Source of the DNA: Platynereis dumerilii
Lineage: Eukaryota; Annelida; Polychaeta; Phyllodocida; Nereididae
Length of the DNA stretch: 64,000 nt
Reading direction: 5' to 3'
Assembly (NCBI GenBank): GCA_026936325.1
Contig: JAPTHN010000008.1
Location: forward strand, 16,088,259 to 16,152,258
Below the pieces are notes generated by a model. It was given only the letters and a program-made list of their open reading frames with translations, had not been told where the DNA came from and did no database searches. Within the stretch, counting starts at the first letter, position 1; each line of letters begins with the position of its first letter. Made by a program: the position numbers and the translations under genes. Shown in pieces: positions 13,101 through 23,211 of this stretch.

Positions 13101-15849
13101 CAGATAAAAACAGAAGTAAAAAGTTTAGAGCTCATACCCTACTGCAATTTAACAAAAGTGGTTAAGAAATTATTGTTTCATAATATTATTTAATAATATT
13201 ATTTAGAGTTTCGTAATATTCTTTTTATTCACAGGTATCTGGATGGAACATTCAAGGCCGCCAAAGCTCCGTTCACACAGCTGTATTCAATACACAAATT
13301 CCTAACCTGCGATGGGAAGAAGAAACAAGTTCCCTGTGTTTTCATCTTGATGTCTTGGAAACGTGCAAGGGATTACAAGTAAGTTTATCATGTTTATCAT
13401 TTAAGATATATATATATACATGTTTTTATATATTATGTTATAGGCCTAAATTATTATTATTATTATTATTATTATGACATTTCTATAGCGCTACTTTCCA
13501 CTCTAAGCTGAATGTTCAAGTGCGCTTTACAATGTGTATATTTACATTTACATATATATACATGTACAGTTTTACAATGAAGTGTCCTGGACATTTATTC
13601 TTCATCACACCAGGTGGCAGCATCTTTCATGGTTTCTCTTGGAGTCTTGTTTCCTTGGATCCAGGCATCCAGTCACTCCGGGTGGAGTCTGGCTGGGGTA
13701 ACTGCTACAATACACCAGACCGGAGGGGGACTCCTGCCTCCACAGTGGCCACCCTCCCCGGCACAGCCACAACCAACTCACTCCAATTTAGTTCCAGGAC
13801 TGGGATTCGAACCCATGTCCTCTCAGGCCAGTGGATTCAAAATCAACTGCTATAACCATTAGGCCACCGAGGAACTAATAAATTGATGATCTTACCTTTT
13901 CAAAAATTGAAATAATCAAACAAATCCTGAACCTCTTAGCAAAAACCTTGAAAAGAATGAACCAACCCCTTAAAGATACAAACTTGCTGTGAAATTGACA
14001 ATAACAAGATACTTACTTGCTGTGAAATTAACAATACTAGACAATGTCAACACACAATAACAAAATTCATTCTATTTTCAGAGAAGTATTCCGGACCGTT
14101 CGTGACGCCCTCCTTCAAAGAAAGCTGCAGATACGCTTACAGAAGGCAGTGATGGACTTTGAGTCCGCCGTATGGAAAGCCATCCGTAGTGACTTTGCTC
14201 ATGCTAAGACATGCGGATGTGCTTTCCATTGGGGACAGGCCGTAGAGAAACACGTAAGTATTTTGAATTTAATCTAAAAGACAAAAATGATTACCAGTAT
14301 GCTTAATAATAAATCACTACTAAAGATTCCATAAATAGATAAAGAAAATATTACAAGGAATCTGTTGAAAATGTAATTTTAAACCTTAAATTGTGATCAC
14401 TTGTGTTGTAATTTTTTATAATTTGGTTTTTGCTATTTTGCAGGTGGGCGCTCTCGGCCTTAAGAAAAAACGCAAGGAAGAACCAGGCATGAAGGATGTA
14501 ATTCGAAGATTGTTGGCCCTACAGTACCTGCCTTCGGAGCACATCGAGCTTGTATTCAGAAGAATCAAAGAGCAAACCAAGGTCACCCAGGCTTTCGCCC
14601 AGCTTTTCGATTACATCGAGGACACCTGGGTGACCAGTCGGACCTTCCCACCCCGCGACTGGTCCTGCTTCGCCAGGACCATTAGGACCAACAATGACGT
14701 CGAGGGGTGGCACAAGTTGCTCAATAAACGATGCCGAGGTAATTATAATAATTAATATTTTTATTATGACATATGGCTAAGAATCTGAAGGTGAGAAAGC
14801 GGACAACTCTCGTTTTCTTCGTCGCTCGACAAGGTGTAACTACACTTCTATCTGGCCTATCTTAGTAATATAAACAGCACCTGAATCAGCAGAACATTGC
14901 CTTTGTGCAAAATAAGAACTATGGCATTATCAAAATAAAATATTTGCCAGAGATGAGCTGAGAAGTGGTGTAACGCCCCTGTTTTTGCCGACAAACTACC
15001 CTTCATTGTACAGCAAAATTTTGGAGCTTTTGAGCAAAAAAGTACCAGGTTTGGAGCTCCAAAACTTGGTGTCATTTGAAAGAGTAATATCTAAATATTC
15101 TATGTCTGCTTGCGGTTTTCTTTGGTCCCCATACTTTTTCCAAAATTCATGCCAGAAAGTAGCCTCTAAAAGCGTTACACAATTTGACAAAAAAATCAAT
15201 ATATTCAATGCCCACTAACTGAATGAAGCAACATGAATTTTCTGACTAAGTTCCTTCTTTTGACTTAAGCTCACCTATCTTTTTCATTTTCTTAAAACAT
15301 TTTGACCTATATATGGTTCTCTTTTTCAAAAGCGAGATAAGGTGTAGAGTTGTCCGCAAGCGTTACACTAGAGTTACATTTTTTAAAAGGCTATATATCA
15401 GAAACAGGTTGATTGATCCACAAACCATTTAGTAGAGTGATTGGTGCTACACCTGAGATTGGATAAAACATCTGAAATAGAATGAGATATCTATGGAAGG
15501 CAAATTACAGTGATTTGTTTGTGTTTGTTGTCCGCAAGTTGTCCGCATAGAGCACGTAAATACCAAAGAATAAGATCAACCATTACTTGTCAGACAGACT
15601 TTTAATGTCGGAAATTGATTTGTTGAGTATCTGCTGTTGCGTTAGTGAAGGTTTTAATGTTGAACTCTGCATTTTAGACAATCAGGGCCATGAAATCCAG
15701 TCGTTTGAGTTACACGGACAACAAAATACGTCGTATTGCTGTTGTCATTTTCTTTTGCGGACAATGAATCTTGTTGTTTTTATTCAGATAATTTGATTCA
15801 ATTAACATTTCTTTTTCTTGCAGACTTTTGTTTGGAGATAAAGGACTAA
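10141..15849 (+). CDS. FLYWCH zinc finger plus MULE transposase-domain protein (multi-exon, probably domesticated)
   Basis: Exons by splice signal and phase: 10141-10359, 10549-10623, 10739-10813, 11022-11096, 11375-11608, 12129-12336, 12618-12767, 12898-13016, 13235-13378, 14082-14253, 14444-14738 and a short last one from 15824 with stop at 15847-15849. All joins keep one open frame. The order is a PPPPGF-rich N terminus, three repeats of SFNNPPTPMP type, an acidic linker, a FLYWCH finger (YVFSRKNTSGDTTYWRC, then C, then HNHE), and a MULE DDE domain. The domain shows WYLDGTFK, MDFESAVW, GCAFHW and RTNNDVEGWH, so its Asp, Asp and Glu are all present. FLYWCH-MULE pairs are typical of Mutator-like transposases. 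The introns, lack of nearby TIRs and extended N terminus argue for a host gene. The start codon is unresolved, and the C terminus is short after the Glu motif. Confidence 0.8.
10549..11096 (+). repeat. Three tandem copies of one 75-nt exon inside the FLYWCH-MULE gene
   Basis: Exons 10549-10623, 10739-10813 and 11022-11096 are each exactly 75 nt, start and end in phase 2, and encode variants of RQDMSFNNPPTPMP, a short variable part, then FGSPS. A fourth diverged unit (SFETLPTPMPIDYDSD) opens the longer exon at 11375. Because each unit is phase-symmetric, any one can be skipped or added without breaking the frame. The introns between them are short, 115-208 nt for the first two. This is exon duplication by unequal exchange, giving a tunable Pro/Asp-rich linker of unknown role. 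Confidence 0.8.
11656..11975. mobile_element. 320-bp MITE with TAA target duplication (PIF/Harbinger-like)
   Basis: TAA flanks both ends (11653-11655 and 11976-11978). The ends are GGGCTATTCCATTTAAAA and its complement, followed inward by a G-run (left) and C-run (right) and TGGTCGGGCT, about 45 bp in all. The middle repeats ATGTATG, ACGGGGGG and TGCATGGGGGGG units. A 3-bp TWA-type target and GGG ends fit PIF/Harbinger. It sits in the intron between the exons ending at 11608 and starting at 12129. Confidence 0.75.
13453..13873 (-). mobile_element. tRNA-derived SINE (minus strand)
   Basis: Read on the minus strand from about 13873, it begins with a tRNA-like head: GTGGCCTAATGGTTATAGC (A box) and then GGGTTCGAATCCC (B box), with the usual spacing. 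A non-tRNA body follows, with TATAGCGC near the end, and then a (TAA)n tail whose complement is the ATT run at 13453-13474. It lies in the intron between 13378 and 14082 of the FLYWCH-MULE gene. The head is a SINE promoter, not a functional tRNA, because the cloverleaf is degenerate. Confidence 0.75.
14739..15823. other. Last intron of the FLYWCH-MULE gene, no feature recognised
   Basis: AT-rich. It contains TTGTCCGCAAG-type words at about 15350 and 15530 and CGGACAAC at about 14800, but no TIR or coding frame. Whether the short exon at 15824 is the true terminal exon is uncertain. That exon could itself run to a donor at 15977 (GTGAGT). Confidence 0.4.
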
Positions 15850-16096
15850 AACACAGATATATGCCTTTCACAGAAACATGTACAGCTGTAGCAATTGCTT
15901 CAAGATGGAATGTTTTTGACCTTTAGGATTCTTCTTTGGGTGCTCCCAGACGGAAAGAGTTGGCAGAGCTCTCTGGGTGAGTTGAGAGGTTTGTGTTGAG
16001 AACTTAATTCATTAGATTTTCAGATATTCTTGGTATATGTCATGTATTTCCCATAGCTAATTGTAGTGCTAATAAGGTATATATACTCCTGTGAGG

Positions 16097-16262
16097 CCTG
16101 ATTTTTAGCTTCTTGGATCTTCTGAAAGCCTTTCAAGGTCAGTGGAAGGCGGTAAAAATCTCTCAAAAATAAACTGATTGTTCAGCACCTTTTTTTTCCT
16201 GAGTAGAAAGTATTTTCGGTCTGTTGATCTGAGAAGCTGAAAATTAAGTATGTTTGGCCTTA
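16097..16262. mobile_element. Diverged copy of the GGCC-ended MITE family
   Basis: The left end is AGGCCTGATTTTTAGCTTC and the right end is GAAGCTGAAAATTAAG, then TATGTTTGGCCT. These match the ends of the better-kept element at 25328-25517, including an internal GATCTGAGAAGCT. It is older and more diverged than that copy, and its target duplication is not clear. Confidence 0.55.
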
Positions 16263-16339
16263 CTAATTTTCACAGACTCAAATCACAGATAAGAATTTAG
16301 AACTGAATCATGAATTGGATACTAATGGATAGATTGAAG

Positions 16340-16440
16340 ATAGTTAAAACTTTATTGTCCCAGATGGGAAATTCTTTGGCATACATGTACATTGTACAGG
16401 TTTGATAAATCAGTACATGCATATATATTTAATTAATATA
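16340..16440 (-). repeat. Possible LINE 3' end fragment
   Basis: The words TTTATTGTCCCAGATGGGAA and ATTCTTTGGCATACATGTAC resemble the 3' ends that many invertebrate non-LTR elements and their SINEs share, here on the minus strand. No coding part is attached. Confidence 0.35.
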
Positions 16441-16665
16441 AAAAAGAGTCAGTATGTTATCATCTGGTATCATTTAATTTAAGAGTCATATACTTGGGAC
16501 CAGAAAGGATTTCATGGTTCTTCTCTGGGATTTTAGAAAATTGTTTGTGCCAAATAAAATTTATCTGATTGAAAAAAGAACCAGTATGATGTCAAATGAT
16601 ATACGTGTAGAGTGCAGACAAACCAGAGCTTGTACTGACATCGAAAACTACAATTTTTAGCTCGT

Positions 16666-17395
16666 CTGTTTTTTAGCTCGTCTGTTTTCTTTGAAAACGA
16701 AGAGCTATTGTCGTCACTCGATCGTCGGCGTCGGCGTTGTCCCGGTTAAGGTTTGTGTAAGTGTCCATTTGTGACCTTAGTATTTCACTTAGACTTACGA
16801 AATTTGGTACAGGTATTGGCCTGTGGGTATGGATCAGGGAAATATTGAGAAATCCAAGATGGCCACCATTTCATGGCGGCCATCTTGGCTGCCATCTTTC
16901 TTCATTCTGCAACTGGCCACTATGCCCTTAATTTTTCGCTTAGAGTTATGAAATTCGGTACAGATATTGGCCTATGGGTATGGATCAGGAACATATTGAG
17001 CAATCCGAGATGGCCACCATTTCGTGGCGGCCATTTTGGCAGCCATCTTTCTTCATTCTTTAACTGCCCGCTGTGCCTTTAATATTTCGCTTAGAGTGAT
17101 GAAATTTGGTACAGATATTGGCCTGTGGGTATGGATTGGGAACATGTCGAGAAATCCAAGATGGTGGCCATTTTGTAGGGACCATTTTGCCAGCCATCTT
17201 TCTTCATTCTTCAACTGCCCACTGTGCCCTTAATATTTTGTTTAGAGTTATGCAATATGGTACAGGTATTGGCCTCTGGGTGTGCATTGGCAATAGAATT
17301 AGATCGAGTTATTAGCCTGTGGGTGATTATCAGGCACACATTGATAGATTTCACATTAACAGACGAGCGTTGAAACCGCTTGCGGTTCTGGTTTT
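16666..17395 (+). repeat. Element with a 151-bp tandem repeat and inverted ends
   Basis: About three and a half copies of a 151-bp unit run from about 16785 to 17330. Each carries GAAATTTGGTACAGATATTGG, GGGTATGGATCAGG, a GATGGC/GGCCAT-rich block and TTTCTTCATTC. Outside the array are GCTCGTCTGTT (from 16676) and its complement AACAGACGAGC (about 17358), so it may be a small transposon with an expanded core. The GATGGCCACC...GGCGGCCATCTT block is itself an inverted repeat. Open frames in it are by-products of the repeat. Confidence 0.7.
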
Positions 17396-17439
17396 TAACT
17401 GCACAGTCGACAATTTTACCTCACTCTGATATATCTGTG

Positions 17440-17712
17440 AGCTCTTCAAAGACACCTTGAAAGCTCACAGAAAAGACCTCACATCAACCTCATTTTGAAG
17501 CCAGTCAATGAGGTTGATTTGAGCTCAAAAGTTGAGGTCACACTGTGAGCTCCCTGTGAGCCTAATGTGAGGTCTCATGGTGAGATTCATGTGAGCCTCT
17601 TGTGAGCTTTCTGTGAGCTCTCTGTGAGCCTTTTCTGAGGTCAACTCTGCAGGGTGAACTTTCTGTGACCTCTGCAGGGTGAACTGCCTGTGACCTCAAA
17701 TCACCCTCATTG
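17440..17712 (+). repeat. Degenerate TGTGAGCTC-type minisatellite
   Basis: Units of the form CTGTGAGCTCTCTGTGAGCC and GGTGAACTTTCTGTGACCTC alternate. The same vocabulary recurs at 23728-24140 on the far side of the DIRS element, so both are pieces of one local repeat field. Confidence 0.65.
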
Positions 17713-17957
17713 ACCTCTTCAAGAGTTAGATAAATACACATACAGAATAGCAAGTTTGTTCACTCATTTTATTTGTCAAATCACATTGCTGGATGGGGGG
17801 GGGGGCTTTATTCAAATCTCTTCAATCTTCATTCCTGCAGTCCAACCCATACAAATCAACCAGCAACCTGAAACAAAATAAAAATAGTACAAATACATGT
17901 ATGTGCTACATAAAATATATCAGCAAATTCAATAATGTCCCACGTATATACAGGCTG

Positions 17958-18031
17958 AATCTTGTTTCAATCCCACTGCTCCCCCTAGTGCTCACATGAG
18001 ATACTATCACGTGACCTGACGCTTCACTTTC
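17958..18031 (+). repeat. DIRS left inverted terminal repeat
   Basis: It begins AATCTTGTTTCAATCCCACT. Its first 43 bp reappear inverted at 22937-22979. The next stretch (GATACTATCACGTGACCTGA) reappears inverted in the right terminal repeat. Confidence 0.85.
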
Positions 18032-18492
18032 TATCACGACATTGGGGAGATCGCATCGAAAGATCGACTCTTCTTTGTTTATGATCTTTTTCACCCATAA
18101 GGGGTGGCTTCACTTATTCAAAAAGTTGTCTAAGGACGCAGAGTAAGCTCTGGAACTGACTGGATATAAGTATCCACGGTTTTGAATAAAGAAACTAAGT
18201 TTTTCTTCAATTGTTTGCGGCGATTTTTTTTCGCTCGCTGGCTTGGACCGGGCCTGTCTCGGTTTTTCGCGGGCTGTCTGGTTTTTTCGCGGGCTGTCTG
18301 GCGTTTTCGCGCACTTTTCGCTTGACTACAAGCTGTGGCGCGAAATTATTTGCCATATTTGGTGTTGTGACGTCACCAACGCAAGTTCTGATTGGCTGGC
18401 GCTGAGGCGGCGTCCATCCGGGCATTGAAGCGCGCACTGGTTTTCGCGCGCTTTGCCCAGAATTGTAGAGCGGGCTGCATTTGTTCCCCGAA

Positions 18493-21400
18493 ATGGCAGG
18501 CGAGGAGGAGCTCGACCCCCGTAAGGCCACTGTGGCCAAGAAGGCCGACGAGGCCAAAGACAAAGACAAGGAAAAAGACAAAGTAAAGAAACGCAAGGAA
18601 CCGGAGCTGCCGGTCTTACCGAAACCTCCGGCGAAAAAGGCGGAAACGGCTACGTCTTCCTCCTTCATGATGGATGTGAACCCCCCGACATCTCCACTGA
18701 TGTCGGCGGAGGAGTGGTGGGAAACTTTGCCACCATACCTGCGATTTTGGCCGGGGCCCCCCCCGGACGACGAAGAAACTTTCTACGACGCAGAAAGTGA
18801 CGAAATCGAAGCCCCAGACGACGTGGGCGAATCGGCTGATGGGCCGGACCTGGATTTACCAAATTTGGATGCACATTTCGCTGACCATGTGGAAGAAACG
18901 GGCCCCGGTTTGTCGGAGAGCTTAGCTACTTTACTGCAGAGTATTTGGCAAAATGTCAGCTTGTGGAACATCAAGGCGCTTTTCGAGAAATACCGCAGGC
19001 CTGCCAATGTTCCCACGTACAAGGTGGATATGAACCAGGAGATTATAAGCACCATTCCCAAATCAGCTCGTTCTAGGGATATTAAGCTACGCAGTGCCCA
19101 AGGAGCTGTGGCGAGGGCCTTGACACCCATTGCGCAAGTGGTGGACAGTTTGATTTCGGGGAAAGCTGAGAAGCAACAAGTTCTGGTAAATGCTGCTATC
19201 GATAGCATTAAGTTGCTGAGTCAAGCCAACACTAATTTGAATCAATGCCGCAGGGAACTGTTGAAACCACATTTGGCTGTCAAGTATCACGGACTCTGCC
19301 GTGAAGGAGCGGTCCAAGAGTCTTCCGCCTTTCTCTTGGGGGACGACATTGGGGACCGGATAAAGGCTATAAACCAGGCAGTGAATATTGGGCGTTCTCG
19401 GAGCTTCAACTCCTCTTACGGGGCCACGATGCGAGGCCGTTTTAGAGGACGCGGACGGGGCTACGGGGGCTACAGTTACCCGTATCACCACGGCTATGGT
19501 GGTAAGTGTTTCTCATTTTTCCAATCGCATTTAGAAACACCAAGATTTTGTCATGTGTCAATGCGAGCTAGGCAAACAATTGATAGGAAATTCAATATTT
19601 CCAAATTTTCCAGGGCAGAGTCACAGGAGACCCTGGGTGAACAGAGGCCGCGGGGGCACGACGGCAACCAGCAAATCTGCGGCGGCCACCAGTACCAAGA
19701 AGACTTAGAGCTCTTGATACCTGGGAACGAGAATCAGATAAATATTGCAAATACTGGTGATGTCAATATTGAAAAAATGTGGTCAGTTTTCGAAGCTGGC
19801 AGAATTAGTCAACGTGTAGAACAGTGGTCTTTGCTTACTTCAGATTATAATATGTTGAAGGAGGTTAAAGGTTACAGAATAGAATTTAAAGAACCTCCTG
19901 TACAGAACAGAGAGCCTAGACCTATGCGGTTTAGAGCAGAAGAGAGACAATTTATTTGCACTGAGATTGAGGCTTTATTACAGAAGCAGGTTTTGCTTAA
20001 AGTTGAGCCATGTCAGGGACAGTTTTTGTCGAATATTTTTCTAAGGCCCAAGAAAGAAAAAGGCAAGTTTCGAATGATTTTAAACCTTAAAGAGTTGAAT
20101 CAGTTCATTGAACACCATCATTTTAAGATGGATACTTTTGAGACAGCTGTCAAGTTAATCCAAAAGGGATCTTTCATGGCAAGTTTGGATTTGTCTGATG
20201 CTTATTATAGTTTGAAAGTGCATGAGCAGGACAGGAAATTTCTCAGATTTAGGTTTGAGGATCAGATCTATGAATTCACATGTGTACCTAATGGTATTAA
20301 GAGTGGGCCTAGATTATTCACCAAGTTGATGAAAATTCCCCTTGCAACTCTGCGCAAGAAGTACAATATTACAATTACTGGTTACATTGATGACACTTTG
20401 ATTGTAGCAAATTCTCCTGCAGACTGTACATTTGCTGTACAGAAAACTGCTGCTTTGCTGCAGGACCTTGGTTTCATGATCAACTGGGACAAGAGTGAAA
20501 TCACTCCGGTCAATAAGCTACAGTATCTGGGGTTTTTAATTGATTCTAGTCTTATGACCATAACCCTTCCACAAAGCAAGGTGGAGTTAATTCAAGACAT
20601 GGTTCGCGAGATAATCTCAGCAAAGGATTTTACTATTAGGAAAGCTGCACAAGTGGCAGGTACTCTGATTGCTACTGCTCCTGCAAATAGATTTGCACAG
20701 TTGTTTTCAAAGCAATTGGAAATTGAGAAAAATTTGGCTCTGAAAAGTTCTTATTTCAATTTTGATGAAATTATGACAATTTCAGAAGAATGTAAAACTG
20801 AATTACAATGGTGGTTGCAGGATTTGGCTCAAGCACAGGCAAAGGTTTTTGTTGGTGATCCTGATGACACATGTTATTTTGATGCTAGCAATGCTGGTTG
20901 GGGTGTATACCACCCTGCGACTGGTCAACAATTTGGACAGAGATGGAATGAGCAGGAAATTTTATTGCACATTAATGCACAGGAGTTGTTGGCAATTTAT
21001 CATCGCTTGAGATCCATATATCGTCAGGATTGTAAGGATCTGAAACATATCAGAGTCATGTCTGATAACACCACTGCTATCTTGTGTATCCGAAATCAGG
21101 GATCTGTACATTCAGACACATGTAATAGGATAACCCGGGATATTTGGACTTGGGCTACTGACAAACAAGTATGGCTCACAACTGCACATATTCCAGGGAA
21201 ATTGAATGTCGAGGCAGATGAAGCTTCTAGAAAATTTGCAGATGAGACAGAATGGACATTGCACTCTGACTTATTCAGGAAAGTGTGCCTGGAATTTGGG
21301 AAACCTGAAATTGATTTGTTTGCCTCCAGAAACAATAGACAAGTTGAGTGTTTTTGCTCCTGGAAACCTGATCCAGATGCTTTTTGGATTGATAGTTTTT

Positions 21401-21825
21401 TAATGAATTGGTCAGGCAGATTTTGCTATGCTTTTCCACCTTTTGCTCTCATACCAGCTGTGTTACAGAAATGGTCTATGGATGGAGCCTGGGGAATTAT
21501 TATAGTCCCTTATTGGCCTACGAAACCCTGGTTCTCGAAATTACAGGATATGGTGTGTGAACAACCTTTGATGTTGCATGTTACTGACAATTCTTTATTT
21601 TTACCTTCCAGAGAGACCAAAGCACATCCCATGGCGGGGAGACTGCACCTGATAGTGGCACGCTTGTCATGCAAACCTTGCGAAATCGCGGATTTTCGGA
21701 ACCGGTGGCGAGGACGATGCTACAAGCCAGAAGGAAATCATCTACCAAATTGTACGACACCTATCATGGGAAATGGAGAACATTTTGTATCGAAAGGGGT
21801 TTTGATCCCTTACAAGGAACTGTAG
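18493..21825 (+). CDS. DIRS Gag-like, reverse transcriptase, RNase H and methyltransferase-like region
   Basis: One long frame, with the likely start at the ATG of 18493 (AAATGG context). The N-terminal part is charged (Lys/Glu-rich), then an acidic and helical Gag-like region, then an RGRG/YGG-rich basic tail near 19430-19500. Reverse transcriptase follows at about 19860-20560, with the box around YIDDTL, then RNase H, then the DLFASR...WKPDPDAF...FPPF block seen in DIRS methyltransferase-like domains (about 21310-21560). A GT-AG bounded candidate intron of about 112 nt lies between the Gag-like and reverse transcriptase parts (19502-19613). Introns have been reported in some DIRS-like elements. 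The C end overlaps the recombinase frame. Confidence 0.85.
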   Translation: MAGEEELDPRKATVAKKADEAKDKDKEKDKVKKRKEPELPVLPKPPAKKAETATSSSFMMDVNPPTSPLMSAEEWWETLPPYLRFWPGPPPDDEETFYDAESDEIEAPDDVGESADGPDLDLPNLDAHFADHVEETGPGLSESLATLLQSIWQNVSLWNIKALFEKYRRPANVPTYKVDMNQEIISTIPKSARSRDIKLRSAQGAVARALTPIAQVVDSLISGKAEKQQVLVNAAIDSIKLLSQANTNLNQCRRELLKPHLAVKYHGLCREGAVQESSAFLLGDDIGDRIKAINQAVNIGRSRSFNSSYGATMRGRFRGRGRGYGGYSYPYHHGYGGKCFSFFQSHLETPRFCHVSMRARQTIDRKFNISKFSRAESQETLGEQRPRGHDGNQQICGGHQYQEDLELLIPGNENQINIANTGDVNIEKMWSVFEAGRISQRVEQWSLLTSDYNMLKEVKGYRIEFKEPPVQNREPRPMRFRAEERQFICTEIEALLQKQVLLKVEPCQGQFLSNIFLRPKKEKGKFRMILNLKELNQFIEHHHFKMDTFETAVKLIQKGSFMASLDLSDAYYSLKVHEQDRKFLRFRFEDQIYEFTCVPNGIKSGPRLFTKLMKIPLATLRKKYNITITGYIDDTLIVANSPADCTFAVQKTAALLQDLGFMINWDKSEITPVNKLQYLGFLIDSSLMTITLPQSKVELIQDMVREIISAKDFTIRKAAQVAGTLIATAPANRFAQLFSKQLEIEKNLALKSSYFNFDEIMTISEECKTELQWWLQDLAQAQAKVFVGDPDDTCYFDASNAGWGVYHPATGQQFGQRWNEQEILLHINAQELLAIYHRLRSIYRQDCKDLKHIRVMSDNTTAILCIRNQGSVHSDTCNRITRDIWTWATDKQVWLTTAHIPGKLNVEADEASRKFADETEWTLHSDLFRKVCLEFGKPEIDLFASRNNRQVECFCSWKPDPDAFWIDSFLMNWSGRFCYAFPPFALIPAVLQKWSMDGAWGIIIVPYWPTKPWFSKLQDMVCEQPLMLHVTDNSLFLPSRETKAHPMAGRLHLIVARLSCKPCEIADFRNRWRGRCYKPEGNHLPNCTTPIMGNGEHFVSKGVLIPYKEL

Positions 21826-22652
21826 TTGATGGACTTGAATTTCTGCAACATTTATTTGATTCTGGATCTGTTGGTTATAGTACTATTAATACAGCTAGAT
21901 CAGCGTTATCTTTAGTAATTCAGGATGTTTCAGGAGCTACTTTTGGGGCTCATCCAGATGTTGTGGCATTTATGAAAGGAATTTTCAATATGCAACCTCC
22001 TAGGCCTAGATATTTAGATATTTGGGACCCTGATGATGTGATTACTTTTCTGAAGACTTGGTTTCCGGCTAAGAAATTATCACTTGAGAAGTTAACTTTA
22101 AAGACGGTCATGTTGATTTTACTGGTCACAGGACAAAGACCGCAAATTGTTAAAGCATTGACTGTAGAGAATATGACTATTAAATCTTCAAAGATTCTTT
22201 TTACAATTGGTTCGGAAAACATAAAGCAGGGACGTTTAAATTATAAACCTGAGCAGGTGACTTTGAAAGTTTACCCCACTGATAAGCGAATTTGTGTGTA
22301 TCATTATGTTATTGAGTATTTGCGCAGAACTCTTGAGTTGCGATTAGCGGAGAAGCAATTGTTTGTTACTATTAAGAAACCGCATCAGGCAGCTTCTGAT
22401 GACACTATTGCTAGGTGGATCAAGAAAGTTTTGAAGTTATCTGGTATTGACGTATCAGTTTACAAGGCTGGTAGTGTACGTGCAGCCTCCACTAGTAAAG
22501 CAAAAAGGGGGGGGGCAACAATTCAGGAGATTATGAGGGCTGGTGGGTGGACAAAAGCCTCAACTTTCACTAAATTCTATGACAAAGAACTTAGAACAAA
22601 GGATAATAATAAATTTCAAGATAAGGTACTGAAGTGTAAGAGTAAAAAGTAA
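21669..22652 (+). CDS. DIRS tyrosine recombinase
   Basis: A 327-codon frame overlaps the end of the preceding one by about 157 nt. It has an N-terminal SAM-like half (KSSTKLYDTYHGKWRTFC) and a catalytic half with LLVTGQRP, SVRAASTSKA and GGWTKASTFTKFY, which are the Arg, HxxR-like and Tyr boxes of the recombinase family. In DIRS elements this enzyme inserts the circular DNA, replacing the integrase of LTR elements. Overlapping frames are usual for the family. Confidence 0.85.
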   Translation: MQTLRNRGFSEPVARTMLQARRKSSTKLYDTYHGKWRTFCIERGFDPLQGTVVDGLEFLQHLFDSGSVGYSTINTARSALSLVIQDVSGATFGAHPDVVAFMKGIFNMQPPRPRYLDIWDPDDVITFLKTWFPAKKLSLEKLTLKTVMLILLVTGQRPQIVKALTVENMTIKSSKILFTIGSENIKQGRLNYKPEQVTLKVYPTDKRICVYHYVIEYLRRTLELRLAEKQLFVTIKKPHQAASDDTIARWIKKVLKLSGIDVSVYKAGSVRAASTSKAKRGGATIQEIMRAGGWTKASTFTKFYDKELRTKDNNKFQDKVLKCKSKK

Positions 22653-22936
22653 ACTTCAGGGGAAATTTTTCCCTCTCTCCGCTGTGGGATGGCGCTTGAC
22701 TACTCTGACTCTATTGTTAGAAAATTGTTGTATTTTCAGTGATTTTTTGAACAATCTATGAACAATCAAGGACTAATGAACAAAGATGGTTTATCTGTGA
22801 TTTCTAGAAATTTGCAACACTGTGATCTACAAATGAGCTATAATTTTGTATATATAAATGATCAAATTGGATTTTTTGTGTCTTGGTTGTGAATTGGTAA
22901 CTTATATTATTGGTTCTCATAGATGAGCTTTCAAGT

Positions 22937-23060
22937 CTCATGTGAGCACTAGGGGGAGCAGTGGGATTGAAACAAGATTGTAAAGTTAGCCGACTTACCT
23001 AGTAAGGATGGCTGACTGTAATCTTGTGAAATCCCACAGCTCCCCCCAAGTGCTAACATG
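22937..23060. repeat. DIRS internal complementary region
   Basis: Bases 22937-22979 complement the left terminus (17958-18000), and 22980-23060 complement the right terminus (23242-23322). The two halves abut at GATT/GTAAAG, which mirrors the junction of the joined termini. Confidence 0.85.
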
Positions 23061-23211
23061 CCCACCTCCCACCCTTTTGTCTAGGGAGGAAAGGCATATA
23101 TATTCAAATTTTGAGCACATCTATTTATGTGGCCTTAGTGGTTAAGGCACTATAAATTTGGAATTTTTTCTGGGTTTTTTTGTTTTCATCTCTGAGAACC
23201 AATCGTTCAAG

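Noticed and set aside
16873-17315. Three similar 69-residue proteins (MAAILAAIFLHS type)
   Set aside because: They are phase-shifted readings of the 151-bp tandem repeat (starts 151 bp apart), with no other coding support.
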